From Paenibacillus montaniterrae (GTDB taxonomy: Bacteria > Bacillota > Bacilli > Paenibacillales > Paenibacillaceae): DNA of 64,000 nt. The notes under the pieces are model-generated. The model was not told the DNA's origin and did no database searches. It was given only the letters and a program-made list of their open reading frames with translations. Shown here one piece after another: positions 17,953 to 25,633 of this stretch. The stretch covers positions 248,001 to 312,000 of the forward strand of contig NZ_BOSE01000001.1 in NCBI RefSeq assembly GCF_018403185.1, written 5' to 3'. Position 1 is the first letter of the stretch. Each line of letters opens with the position of its first letter. The position numbers and the translations under genes are program-made.

Positions 17953-18213
17953 ATGGATGTATTAAAAGTTTCAGCCAAATCTAATCCGAATTCAGTAGCA
18001 GGGGCATTAGCAGGCGTACTAAGAGAACGTGGCGCAGCTGAACTGCAAGCTATTGGCGCAGGGGCTTTGAATCAGGCGATCAAAGCAGTTGCAATAGCCC
18101 GTGGATTTGTTGCACCGAGCGGAGTAGATTTGATTTGTATTCCTGCATTCACTGATATTGTTATTGATGGAGAAGATCGTACGGCGATTAAGCTTATCGT
18201 TGAACCTAGATAA
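17953..18213 (+). CDS. spoVS: Stage V sporulation protein S
   Basis: An 86-residue Alba-like protein, M-D-V-L-K-V-S-A-K-S-x-P-N-S-V-A-G-A-L-A-G-V-L-R-E at the N-terminus and P-A-F-T-D-I-V-I-D-G-E-x-R-T-A-I-K-L near the C-terminus, nearly invariant in spore formers. It affects septation and coat assembly during sporulation. The ATG follows a GGGGAGG site and a sigma-H-type promoter. Its position downstream of ymdB is conserved. Confidence 0.97.
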   Translation: MDVLKVSAKSNPNSVAGALAGVLRERGAAELQAIGAGALNQAIKAVAIARGFVAPSGVDLICIPAFTDIVIDGEDRTAIKLIVEPR

Positions 18214-18263
18214 TGAAGCTCGTCAAGGTGAATTGGCATAGACGATTTCTATAATAACATTGG

Positions 18264-18294
18264 CCTGTTTACTTCAGGGTAAACAGGTTATTTT
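18264..18294 (+). terminator. Terminator after spoVS
   Basis: CCTGTTTAC (18264-18272) pairs with GTAAACAGG (18279-18287), followed by TTATTTT. Confidence 0.6.
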
Positions 18295-18319
18295 GCTTGA
18301 AATAAAGGAGGGAGACGCA

Positions 18320-19267
18320 TTGCGAAAAATCGATTTTCATTGTGATGTCATTAGCAAGCTGCTCGTTGAGCATGATTTGGATTTTCATAAGGAGGATTTT
18401 TCCTCAAGGCTGGATGTCACATTGCAGTCGTTGCTTGATGCCGACTATATGATTCAAGTGTTTGCAGTGTATATCCCGTCGGATCACCCAAAGGATCTGA
18501 TTACCATTATGAAAAGCATAGAAATTTTTTATGAGCGGATTGCCAATCACCCCAATATGATCGTAGTCGACTCTGCGATTGATGTTGAGCGCTGCAAGGC
18601 GACGAACAAGGTCGGCGCTATTTTGTCGCTGGAAGGCGTTGATGGGCTGCAGGGACATCTGTTTTTAACCTCCTTGCTCTACCGGCTAGGCGTACGCTTT
18701 GCCGGACTAACCTGGAATGCTATGAATTGGGCAGCGGACGGAGTATTGGAAGCTAGCGGTGCAGGGTTGTCGAGTCTCGGCAAAGATTTTGTGCGTCAGT
18801 GCAATAAGCTGGGAATTACAATTGATGTTTCTCATTTGTCAGAAAAAAGCTTCTGGGATGTCGTAAAAATTAGCAGCAAGCCTGTCATTGCTTCGCATTC
18901 CAATGCAAAAGCGATATGCAATCACCCCCGCAATTTAACTGATGAGCAAATTATAGCGCTTGTGCAGAAGCAGGGGCTAATCGGCATAACCTATGTGCCG
19001 TGGTTTGTCGTAGAAGGTAAGCAGGCAAATGTGACAGATTTGTTAAAGCATATCGAGCATATGCTGTCATTGGGTGCGGAAAATCACATTATGCTTGGCT
19101 CCGACTTTGACGGAATCGACCAACATATTGAAGGATTAAGCTCTCCACGAGATGTGAACGGGCTCGAGCAATTGCTGCTGCAATACTATAGCCGGGAGCT
19201 TGTTGAGAAAATTATGTGGCGCAATGCCTACCAATTTTTGCTGCGGAATTTGAATCCGCGGCGTTAG
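18320..19267 (+). CDS. Membrane-dipeptidase-like M19 peptidase
   Basis: A 315-residue member of peptidase family M19 (renal dipeptidase type), a TIM-barrel dinuclear zinc hydrolase of dipeptides. TTG 18320 follows AAAGGAGGGAG and is preferred to a longer reading from 18260 that overlaps the spoVS terminator. Zinc ligands are visible in F-H-C-D-V near the N-terminus (this family usually has H-x-D), L-S-L-E-G at about 115, V-S-H-L and S-H-S-N downstream, and G-S-D-F-D-G near 265. No signal peptide is seen, so the enzyme is probably cytosolic. Substrate cannot be deduced. Confidence 0.9.
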   Translation: MRKIDFHCDVISKLLVEHDLDFHKEDFSSRLDVTLQSLLDADYMIQVFAVYIPSDHPKDLITIMKSIEIFYERIANHPNMIVVDSAIDVERCKATNKVGAILSLEGVDGLQGHLFLTSLLYRLGVRFAGLTWNAMNWAADGVLEASGAGLSSLGKDFVRQCNKLGITIDVSHLSEKSFWDVVKISSKPVIASHSNAKAICNHPRNLTDEQIIALVQKQGLIGITYVPWFVVEGKQANVTDLLKHIEHMLSLGAENHIMLGSDFDGIDQHIEGLSSPRDVNGLEQLLLQYYSRELVEKIMWRNAYQFLLRNLNPRR

Positions 19268-19300
19268 GGCGTGTCTGAAAACACGCCCCAGCTCATTTTT
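19267..19300 (+). terminator. Terminator after the dipeptidase gene
   Basis: GGGCGTGT (19267-19274) pairs perfectly with ACACGCCC (19281-19288) around CTGAAA, followed by AGCTCATTTTT. Confidence 0.6.
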
Positions 19301-19329
19301 GAAAATTTTATGCTTATTTTCATGATTGC

Positions 19330-19359
19330 TTGTTCTCAACTTTCAAACAGTGGTATGAT
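19330..19359 (+). promoter_or_regulatory. Possible promoter for pduL
   Basis: TTGTTC (19330-19335), an 18-base spacer and TATGAT (19354-19359) lie 78 bases before the pduL start. Confidence 0.4.
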
Positions 19360-19437
19360 TAAGGCGTATGAAATAGATCATATGCCTTTCGTGCATCGGT
19401 GCGAAAGAGAGAACCTAATATTGGAGTGTAAAGAGAA

Positions 19438-20010
19438 ATGGAGAAAAAAATACCTGTAGGCGTATCAGCAAGACATATTCATCTATCCCAGGAGCATGTA
19501 GAAGTGTTGTTTGGTAAAGGCTACCAACTAACAGAATTCAAACCATTATCTCAACCTGGTCAATATGCAGCCAATGAAACTGTAGCCGTTGTAGGTCCGA
19601 AGGGATCTTTTCCAAAAGTTAGAATTTTAGGCCCTGCACGCAAGGCGACTCAGCTTGAAGTATCTCGTACAGATTCATTTGCGCTTGGCGTTAAAGCGCC
19701 TGTGCGTGAATCAGGAGATATTGCGGGATCAGCTGGCATTACAATACAAGGCCCAGCTGGCGAGGTAACGATTGAAGAAGGCGTTATTATAGCAGCCCGC
19801 CACATTCATTTTCATACCTCCGATGCGGAAAAATGGGGAATTGCCGATAAACAAAAGCTGCGTGTACGTGTAGGCGGCGAGCGCGGCGTTATATTCGAAA
19901 ATGTAATCGCTCGTGTTTCGCCAGATTTTGCGCTCGATATGCATATCGATACCGATGAAGCGAACGCAGCAGGTGTGAACAACGGAGATACGGCTGAAAT
20001 TATAGATTAG
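19438..20010 (+). CDS. pduL: PduL-type phosphate acyltransferase
   Basis: A 190-residue phosphotransacylase of the PduL family, which exchanges CoA and phosphate on acetyl or propanoyl groups and is unrelated to Pta. Two zinc-binding H-x-H motifs typical of the duplicated beta-barrel are present: S-A-R-H-I-H-L-S near residue 12 and A-A-R-H-I-H-F-H near residue 123. The G-P-x-R-x-x-x-Q-L-E motif lies between them. It has no N-terminal encapsulation peptide and no microcompartment genes around it, so it is probably a free enzyme of acetyl-CoA/acetyl-phosphate metabolism. Stand-alone copies are common in Bacillales. Confidence 0.9.
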   Translation: MEKKIPVGVSARHIHLSQEHVEVLFGKGYQLTEFKPLSQPGQYAANETVAVVGPKGSFPKVRILGPARKATQLEVSRTDSFALGVKAPVRESGDIAGSAGITIQGPAGEVTIEEGVIIAARHIHFHTSDAEKWGIADKQKLRVRVGGERGVIFENVIARVSPDFALDMHIDTDEANAAGVNNGDTAEIID

Positions 20011-20046
20011 GCATGTCCTAAGACACAATTGAACTTATGCTGGAAT

Positions 20047-20099
20047 AAAATCCTCTTATGTGATGAATGCTATGGACATTTATCGCAAAGAGGATTTTT
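20047..20099 (+). terminator. Terminator after pduL
   Basis: AAAATCCTCTT (20047-20057) pairs perfectly with AAGAGGATTTT (20088-20098) across a 30-base loop. Confidence 0.65.
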
Positions 20100-20189
20100 G
20101 CTCGTTCAGTTTTTTGTTAGTCCCAATTAGTATCATTACATACAGATGATAGTGTTAAACGAGCAACTATATGGGAGGAAGAAGCAACG

Positions 20190-21632
20190 ATGAAGCGAAA
20201 AGGACTAGCCACTTTGCTTGTGCTGATCCTGTTGGCAGGCTGCAGTTCGACAAATTCTGCGCCGCCGATCACTGATCGCTACAAGGAAAGCACAGCAAAT
20301 GAACAGCATGGCAATTTGACACAATATGAAGGTGAACCTAGCCGCGTCGTCAAACATGTATATACGACAGCTCGCAAAATGGCATTAAGCTTTGAGGGGC
20401 TGCCAGATAAAGACAAGCTTAAGCAGGTGCTTGATGAGCTGGATCGCTATCAGGCAAAGGCTACATTTTTTGTTACTGGAATGCGAGCAGCTGAGGAGCC
20501 GGAGCTGCTGAAGGAAATTGAAAAGCGCGGTCACGAGGTGCAAAGCTTGGGCTTGAAGCGCCATAACTATAATGACAGCACGTATCAGGAAATGGCTCAA
20601 ACGATGCAGCTTGGCAAGCAAACGATTGAGCAAGCTTTGGAGCATGAGCTGCAATATGTGCGTGCGGTTACGTCTGAGCCGAATGAAATGCTTGGCCTCG
20701 CTGCAGCATATTCAGGCTATGATGCGGTCATCGGCTACAGTCTGTTTTTAAAGGATAGCGATTTGGACGAGCAGTTCACTTCCGCCAAGGATCTTCGCAT
20801 CTTTATTACCCGCGGCGGCATTGTATGCATCGATTTGGAGCGCAATTCACGCATTGATGAGCTGCTTGCCCTGGTGCATGAGGCGGTTAGCGAGGTCGGC
20901 TATGAGCTTGCTACGGTGTCTGCTGTCATGCAGGATGAGCTGGAATATAAACCGTTTGATGAAATTGAAGGCGGAGATTTTGCGAAAATCAACCCTGCCA
21001 CTGCGGATACGACCTATACCGTCGTGGAAAATGGTGATCGCTCTATCAACGAGGTTTCGTTGACAATCGACGACTGGGGAACCGACTATACCGTTACCCA
21101 AATCATTGACATCCTTACGGAATATGACGTTCCAGCTACCTTCTTTGTTCGTGTTAACGGTGCGGAGCGCAATCCTAGCTTGGCTCGCTCGATTTTGGAA
21201 GCGGGCTTTGAGGTAGCTAACCATACGTATTCGCATCCGGTCATTACGACGATTAGCGATGAAGAGCTGCAGGAGGAGGTTGTAAAAGCGCATCAAATTT
21301 TAACCGAAGCGCTGCAGCAGCCGCCGCTCAAGCTGTTCCGTCCGCCGACTGGAGCTTTTGATGAGCGCTCGGCTCGTACCGTCGCGGCAACCGGCTATAC
21401 GACGATTGCCGATTATGATTTGACAACGAAGGACTGGGATAATACGAATGACGCCCACGATATTTTGCAAACGGTGCTTGACAATGTGCAAAATGGCAGC
21501 ATTATTTTGATTCATATGCTGGATGATATTCATACAGTTGAAGCATTGCCGCAAATTATCGAGGAAGTGCGCGCACGCGGCTATACCTTCGTGCCAATGA
21601 GCAAAATGGTTGAGGATGCACAGAAGCAATAG
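20190..21632 (+). CDS. Lipoprotein with two NodB deacetylase-like domains
   Basis: A 480-residue exported protein. The lipobox L-L-A-G-C (Cys at about residue 18) predicts a membrane-anchored lipoprotein. The C-terminal half is a polysaccharide deacetylase (NodB) domain: motif 1 reads L-T-I-D-D-W-G (about 291-297) rather than T-F-D-D-G, motif 2 is H-T-Y-S-H-P (345-350), and R-P-P-T-G-A and L-I-H-M-L follow. The N-terminal half (about 70-260) looks like a second, degenerate NodB fold (S-F-E-G in place of T-F-D-D, no H-x-x-x-H), so it is probably non-catalytic. It may act on peptidoglycan or a wall polysaccharide. ATG 20190 follows GGGAGGAAG. Confidence 0.8.
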   Translation: MKRKGLATLLVLILLAGCSSTNSAPPITDRYKESTANEQHGNLTQYEGEPSRVVKHVYTTARKMALSFEGLPDKDKLKQVLDELDRYQAKATFFVTGMRAAEEPELLKEIEKRGHEVQSLGLKRHNYNDSTYQEMAQTMQLGKQTIEQALEHELQYVRAVTSEPNEMLGLAAAYSGYDAVIGYSLFLKDSDLDEQFTSAKDLRIFITRGGIVCIDLERNSRIDELLALVHEAVSEVGYELATVSAVMQDELEYKPFDEIEGGDFAKINPATADTTYTVVENGDRSINEVSLTIDDWGTDYTVTQIIDILTEYDVPATFFVRVNGAERNPSLARSILEAGFEVANHTYSHPVITTISDEELQEEVVKAHQILTEALQQPPLKLFRPPTGAFDERSARTVAATGYTTIADYDLTTKDWDNTNDAHDILQTVLDNVQNGSIILIHMLDDIHTVEALPQIIEEVRARGYTFVPMSKMVEDAQKQ

Positions 21633-21712
21633 GCTGCTGGCCGATTGCTCGGGAGGACTGCTCGGCAGCTCCTGAAGCGGCTGGAGGGCATTTCTTTCCG
21701 AAGCGAGCGATA

Positions 21713-21758
21713 GGGTGATTCAGAACTGTCAGGTTCACTGACTTCTGGATCACCCTTT
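21713..21758 (+). terminator. Terminator after the deacetylase-like gene
   Basis: GGGTGATTCAGAA pairs with TTCTGGATCACCC (13 positions, one G-U), with an inner GTCAG/CTGAC stem, then TTTT. Confidence 0.75.
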
Positions 21759-21799
21759 TGTTCATTTTAGGGTCTATACTGTATGCAGCTACTAATGTA

Positions 21800-21808
21800 T
21801 GATATAAT
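21800..21808 (+). promoter_or_regulatory. Extended -10 promoter for miaB
   Basis: TGATATAAT is an extended -10 element 70 bases before the miaB start; no good -35 is visible. Confidence 0.45.
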
Positions 21809-21878
21809 GGTACATTGAGACTATCAGTATGGAAAAAGTGCATAAATAGAAACGATAATTAAAGGGAAGTGGATATAT

Positions 21879-23429
21879 ATGTCAAAGGAAACGAAAGATT
21901 ACTCCAAATACTTTGACTTCTCCGATGCAAAGTTGATTAGTGAGGAAGACGGCAAAAAGACATATCGCATTAAAGGACGCAATATCCAGATCAATGCTGC
22001 GCCAGACCATCGTGAAGAGAAAAAGCGGGGCAAGCAGGACGTGCAGGTGCATTACGACTTTTCAATTCCGGAAGAGATGAAGCAATTCGGTCGCGGCAGA
22101 CATTATCTGATCTATACGTATGGCTGTCAAATGAATGAGCATGACACCGAGGTTATGAAGGGCATGTTCGAGGAGATGGGCTATACTGCAACGACAGATC
22201 GCAAGGAAGCGGACGTTATTCTGCTAAATACATGCGCGATTCGTGAAAACGCAGAGGAGAAGGTATTTGGCGAGCTTGGCCATCTTAAAGGCTTAAAGCT
22301 TGAAAAGCCCGATCTCATTCTCGGGGTTTGCGGCTGCATGTCTCAGGAGGAGACAGTCGTCAACCGCTTGCTGCAGCGCCACGGCTTCGTCGATCTTATA
22401 TTCGGCACGCACAATATACACCGCTTGCCGCAGCTGCTGCACGATGCGTACTACAGCAAGGAGCTCGTCGTTGAGGTTTGGTCCAAGGAAGGCGACATCA
22501 TTGAAAACATGCCGAAAAAACGCGACGGCATGCGGGCATGGGTTAACATCATGTACGGCTGCGACAAGTTTTGCACATACTGCATCGTGCCTTATACGCG
22601 CGGCAAGGAGCGCAGCCGCCGTCCTGAGGATGTCATTGCCGAGGTGCGCCAGTTGGCAAGAGAAGGCTATCAGGAAGTGACACTGCTTGGGCAAAACGTA
22701 AATGCTTACGGCAAAGATTTTGAGGATATTGATTATCGCTTCGGCCATTTGATGGACGATATTTCCAAAATAGATATTCCGCGCATTCGCTTTACGACGA
22801 GCCATCCTCGTGATTTTGACGATCATTTGATCGAGGTGCTTGCCAAAGGCGGAAATCTGGTCGAGCATATCCATTTGCCAGTGCAGTCCGGCAGCTCGAC
22901 GATTTTGAAGCGAATGAGCCGCAAATACAATCGCGAGCAGTATTTGGAGCTGGTCAGAAAAATTAAAGCAGCGATTCCGAATGCAGTGCTGACGACTGAC
23001 ATTATTGTTGGCTTCCCTGGCGAGACGGAGGAGCAATTTGAAGAAACATACAGCCTCGTGAAGGAGGTTGGCTTCGATTTTGCCTTTAGCTTCATCTATT
23101 CTCCGCGTGCTGGTACACCAGCAGCAGTTATGGAGGATGATGTTCCTGCGGAAGTGAAGAAGCAGCGCTTGTACCGCTTGAATGAGCTGCTTGCCAACAT
23201 TTCCAGACAAAAGAACGAAGCTCTGCTCGGCCAAGAGATTGAGGTTTTAATTGAAGGTGTAAGTAAAAACAATGACAAAGTATTGTCTGGTCGTACACGT
23301 TCCAATAAGCTTGTTCATATTGAAGGGCCAGCGGAGTGGATCGGCAAGCTGATCCACGCGAAAGTAACGGTAGCCCAAAGCTTTTATATTAAAGCCGAGC
23401 CGATTGAAAGTACGTTAATGACAAACTAA
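21879..23429 (+). CDS. miaB: tRNA-2-methylthio-N6-isopentenyladenosine synthase MiaB
   Basis: A 516-residue radical SAM methylthiotransferase that adds a methylthio group to i6A37 of tRNAs. The N-terminal UPF0004 domain has Y-G-C-Q-M-N and the other two cluster cysteines in N-T-C-A-I-R-E-N and G-C-M-S-Q-E. The radical SAM cluster motif is [16 protein letters not shown] at about residues 227-242. A TRAM domain ends the protein. An N-terminal extension of about 65 residues, usual in Firmicute MiaB, precedes the first domain. The start follows AAGGGAAGTGG. It is paired with ricA downstream, as in B. subtilis. Confidence 0.97.
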   Translation: MSKETKDYSKYFDFSDAKLISEEDGKKTYRIKGRNIQINAAPDHREEKKRGKQDVQVHYDFSIPEEMKQFGRGRHYLIYTYGCQMNEHDTEVMKGMFEEMGYTATTDRKEADVILLNTCAIRENAEEKVFGELGHLKGLKLEKPDLILGVCGCMSQEETVVNRLLQRHGFVDLIFGTHNIHRLPQLLHDAYYSKELVVEVWSKEGDIIENMPKKRDGMRAWVNIMYGCDKFCTYCIVPYTRGKERSRRPEDVIAEVRQLAREGYQEVTLLGQNVNAYGKDFEDIDYRFGHLMDDISKIDIPRIRFTTSHPRDFDDHLIEVLAKGGNLVEHIHLPVQSGSSTILKRMSRKYNREQYLELVRKIKAAIPNAVLTTDIIVGFPGETEEQFEETYSLVKEVGFDFAFSFIYSPRAGTPAAVMEDDVPAEVKKQRLYRLNELLANISRQKNEALLGQEIEVLIEGVSKNNDKVLSGRTRSNKLVHIEGPAEWIGKLIHAKVTVAQSFYIKAEPIESTLMTN

Positions 23430-23447
23430 TAATAGGAGCGAATACGG

Positions 23448-23963
23448 ATGAACATGCCGCAACAATCGATAGATGCCAAGCTATTTCAGCATGGAGGCGA
23501 GGCTGCTGGTGCTGCTTGCAGCCATAGCGGAATTCATGCACAGGTAAAATCACATACTATTGTAGATTTACGCGTGAAGGAAGACATTCAAGCGAAGGCT
23601 AGGGAGCTGGCGGATATGCTAGCTCAGTCGGAGGAGGTTGCACATTATCGCCGTGCTGAAGAAAAAATTAATAAGCATGAGCGAGTGCAGCAGCTAATTG
23701 CAGCGATTAAGAAGAAGCAAAAAGAAGCGGTTGCTTTCGAGAAAACGTTCAACAACCCGGAAATGGTGAAAAAGATTGAAGCAGAAATGAATGAGCTGCA
23801 GGACGAGCTGGACAGCATTCCAGTCGTTACAGAGTTTCAGCAAAGCCAGGCCGATATCAACTATTTGCTGCAGCTCGTTATTACGATCGTGCGCGATACA
23901 TTAACCGATAAAATTAATTTGGAAGACGCGCTTAAGGAAGAAACGGACGACTGCCTCGACTAA
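23448..23963 (+). CDS. ricA: RicA/YmcA-type YlbF-family protein
   Basis: A 171-residue helical protein of the YlbF/YmcA family. In B. subtilis RicA forms a complex with RicF and RicT that carries iron-sulfur clusters and assists RNase Y in maturing mRNAs, and supports competence and biofilm formation. The core (about residues 45-165) has the R-V-K-E-D-I-Q-A-K-A-R-E-L-A-x-x-L start and the V-P-V-V-x-E-F-Q-Q-S-Q-x-D-I-N-Y-L-L-Q motif. The C-terminal C-L-D keeps a conserved cysteine. About 40 extra residues at the N-terminus include A-A-C-S-H-S-G with another cysteine. Position right after miaB is conserved. Confidence 0.85.
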   Translation: MNMPQQSIDAKLFQHGGEAAGAACSHSGIHAQVKSHTIVDLRVKEDIQAKARELADMLAQSEEVAHYRRAEEKINKHERVQQLIAAIKKKQKEAVAFEKTFNNPEMVKKIEAEMNELQDELDSIPVVTEFQQSQADINYLLQLVITIVRDTLTDKINLEDALKEETDDCLD

Positions 23964-23977
23964 CGGCACAATGAAAT

Positions 23978-24040
23978 AAAAGCATCAACTCATTCGCTGG
24001 CGGTATAATCAGCTTCCGCCACGCTTGAGTTGATGCTTTT
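23978..24040. terminator. Bidirectional terminator between ricA and bioY
   Basis: A perfect 15-bp stem (23978-23992 with 24026-24040) has T runs on both strands and an inner TGGCGG/CCGCCA stem. It serves the convergent ricA and bioY genes. Confidence 0.85.
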
Positions 24041-24067
24041 TAGTTATTGCGATTTGTGTGGGCAGCC

Positions 24068-24679
24068 TTACATGTGGAGCTCTGATGCCGGCTTGCGTCT
24101 GCTCGCTTGCTGACCGCGAAGCTGCATAATCGGCTTATGTAGTGCAAAGAAGATGAGCAAGGCCAGCACTGATTTCAATACATCTCCGGTTACATATGGG
24201 TAGCAGGCAAGCGCGAGCGCTTTAGCAAGCGAAACATTGCCAAGCGAGGCCATAAACCACGGTACACCAACAACATACGCCAGCCAGGAGCTTAATGCCA
24301 GAAATACGAGCAAATACATCGCGTGCTTTTTCAATGAACGCTGAGGCAGCTTTGCTTCAAGCGCTTGAATGCAAAGGCTGATCAACATTGCACCAAACGG
24401 GAAGTATAAAATAAACCCTCCAGTTGGCCCCATAATATGAGCGATCCCGCTCTTACCGCCAAACACAGGCAGTCCAAGCAGTCCGAGCACAACTACGATG
24501 GCAATGCTGAGAAAGGCCGCTCTAGGCTTGAGCAGCATGCCAGCAATAATAACAGCCATCGTTTGCAGCGTAATCGGCACCGGCGAGAAGGCAAACTTCA
24601 ATTGAATAGCAGAAAATACGATAAATATTGCGCTGCACAGTGCCGTATACACTAATGTACGTATTGGAATTGCTTTCAT
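24068..24679 (-). CDS. bioY: Biotin transporter substrate-binding component BioY
   Basis: A 203-residue membrane protein with about six hydrophobic segments, the S component of ECF-type biotin importers. The BioY pattern is clear: F-S-P-V-P-I-T-L-Q-T in the first loop, G-x-P-V-F-x-G at about 75 and the signature G-P-T-G-G-F-I-L-Y-F-P at about residues 86-96. The start at 24679 is preferred to 24688 because GGAAGG then sits 10 bases away instead of one. It is divergent from an ECF ATPase gene, with a BirA-like operator in between, so biotin repression is expected. It has no ATPase itself and needs an energising module, probably the neighbouring one. Confidence 0.93.
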   Translation of the reverse strand: MKAIPIRTLVYTALCSAIFIVFSAIQLKFAFSPVPITLQTMAVIIAGMLLKPRAAFLSIAIVVVLGLLGLPVFGGKSGIAHIMGPTGGFILYFPFGAMLISLCIQALEAKLPQRSLKKHAMYLLVFLALSSWLAYVVGVPWFMASLGNVSLAKALALACYPYVTGDVLKSVLALLIFFALHKPIMQLRGQQASRRKPASELHM

Positions 24680-24707
24680 TCCATCCATCCTTCCATATTG
24701 CTATTTC

Positions 24708-24744
24708 ATTGTTAACCATTTATAATTTAATTCGAGTTAACAAT
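24708..24744. promoter_or_regulatory. BirA biotin operator
   Basis: ATTGTTAAC (24708-24716) and GTTAACAAT (24736-24744) form a perfect 9-bp inverted repeat 19 bases apart, as in known BirA operators (TTGTTAACC...GGTTAACAA). It lies between bioY and the divergent ECF genes and could control both. Confidence 0.75.
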
Positions 24745-24772
24745 ACGGAGTTTAGCATATTATCATTAGCTT

Positions 24773-25633
24773 GTGAAGAGGGCGATTTATATTTTTATTC
24801 CAACAACGACAAAAATTTATGCTGCTGAGCAGTTAGTGGCGATCCGCAGCTACGACCAGCATCAGCTATTGCAGCCTTTTACTTGCGCGGTTCACGAGGG
24901 TGAATGGATTACGCTCGTTGGTCGCAACGGCTCGGGTAAAAGCACATTAGGACGTATAATTAGCGGGCTGCAGCGCTCCGGACTGGAGATAACAGGGCAG
25001 GAGATGCGCCAGTCCGCAGACATATTTCCAATTGTAACGCAAATGACCTCCGATTACTTGCTTGGAGCAAGCGCATATGAGGATTTAGTGATCAGCTATG
25101 AGCAATATGGCAGGCGGGTTGAGCCTGAACAGCTCGAAGCTCGCATTGATGAGCTGCTTGCCGCGCTGCAGCTGCGGGAGCTCAAGCATGTGCCGATCGA
25201 TCAGCTGTCTGGCGGCGAGCGTCAGCTCGTTGCTTTTACCGGAGCGCTGTTAATGGAAACGCGATGCATTATTTTGGATGAAATTACTTCGATGCTTTCA
25301 GAGACAAACAAATGGCGAGTATGTGAGATGATTCGCAAGCTTGCCGCGGAGCAGGGCATTGCCGTGATCTGGATTACACAGCAGCTCGATGAGCTGGAGG
25401 CCAGCGACACTGTATGGGTCATGAGCGAGCTCGAGATGGTCTATCAAGGGTCGGCAGCAGAGCTTTACCGTTACTGCGGAGAAGAAGCAGGCTCCAAAGC
25501 CGCTCAGCTTGGCTTGCCAACTCCGTGGAGTGTGCATAAGAGCTATGAGCTTGGGCTAGCAGCGGAACAGCTGCAGTTTAACCCTTACAGCCTGGCGAAG
25601 GTGGTGAAGCAGCATGCAGTCGCAGCGTATTAA
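24773..25633 (+). CDS. ECF transporter ATPase (EcfA1-like)
   Basis: A protein of up to 286 residues with ABC ATPase motifs: Walker A G-R-N-G-S-G-K-S-T, signature L-S-G-G-E-R-Q and Walker B I-I-L-D-E-I-T. The switch histidine position reads W-I-T-Q-Q-L-D, with Q where H is usual. The start is uncertain: GTG 24773 has no clear ribosome binding site and no ATG is in frame before Walker A; GTG 24841 is an alternative. It overlaps the next gene by 20 bases and faces bioY, so it probably powers biotin uptake. Whether it also serves other S components is unknown. Confidence 0.82.
   Translation: MKRAIYIFIPTTTKIYAAEQLVAIRSYDQHQLLQPFTCAVHEGEWITLVGRNGSGKSTLGRIISGLQRSGLEITGQEMRQSADIFPIVTQMTSDYLLGASAYEDLVISYEQYGRRVEPEQLEARIDELLAALQLRELKHVPIDQLSGGERQLVAFTGALLMETRCIILDEITSMLSETNKWRVCEMIRKLAAEQGIAVIWITQQLDELEASDTVWVMSELEMVYQGSAAELYRYCGEEAGSKAAQLGLPTPWSVHKSYELGLAAEQLQFNPYSLAKVVKQHAVAAY

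Noticed and set aside
20128..20160. Sigma-E-like -10 (CATACAGAT) before the two-domain deacetylase gene
   Set aside because: The last consensus T is missing and no -35 is found at the right distance.
22293..23234. 313-codon minus-strand open frame inside miaB
   Set aside because: It is fully antisense to a clear miaB gene and has no recognisable protein features.
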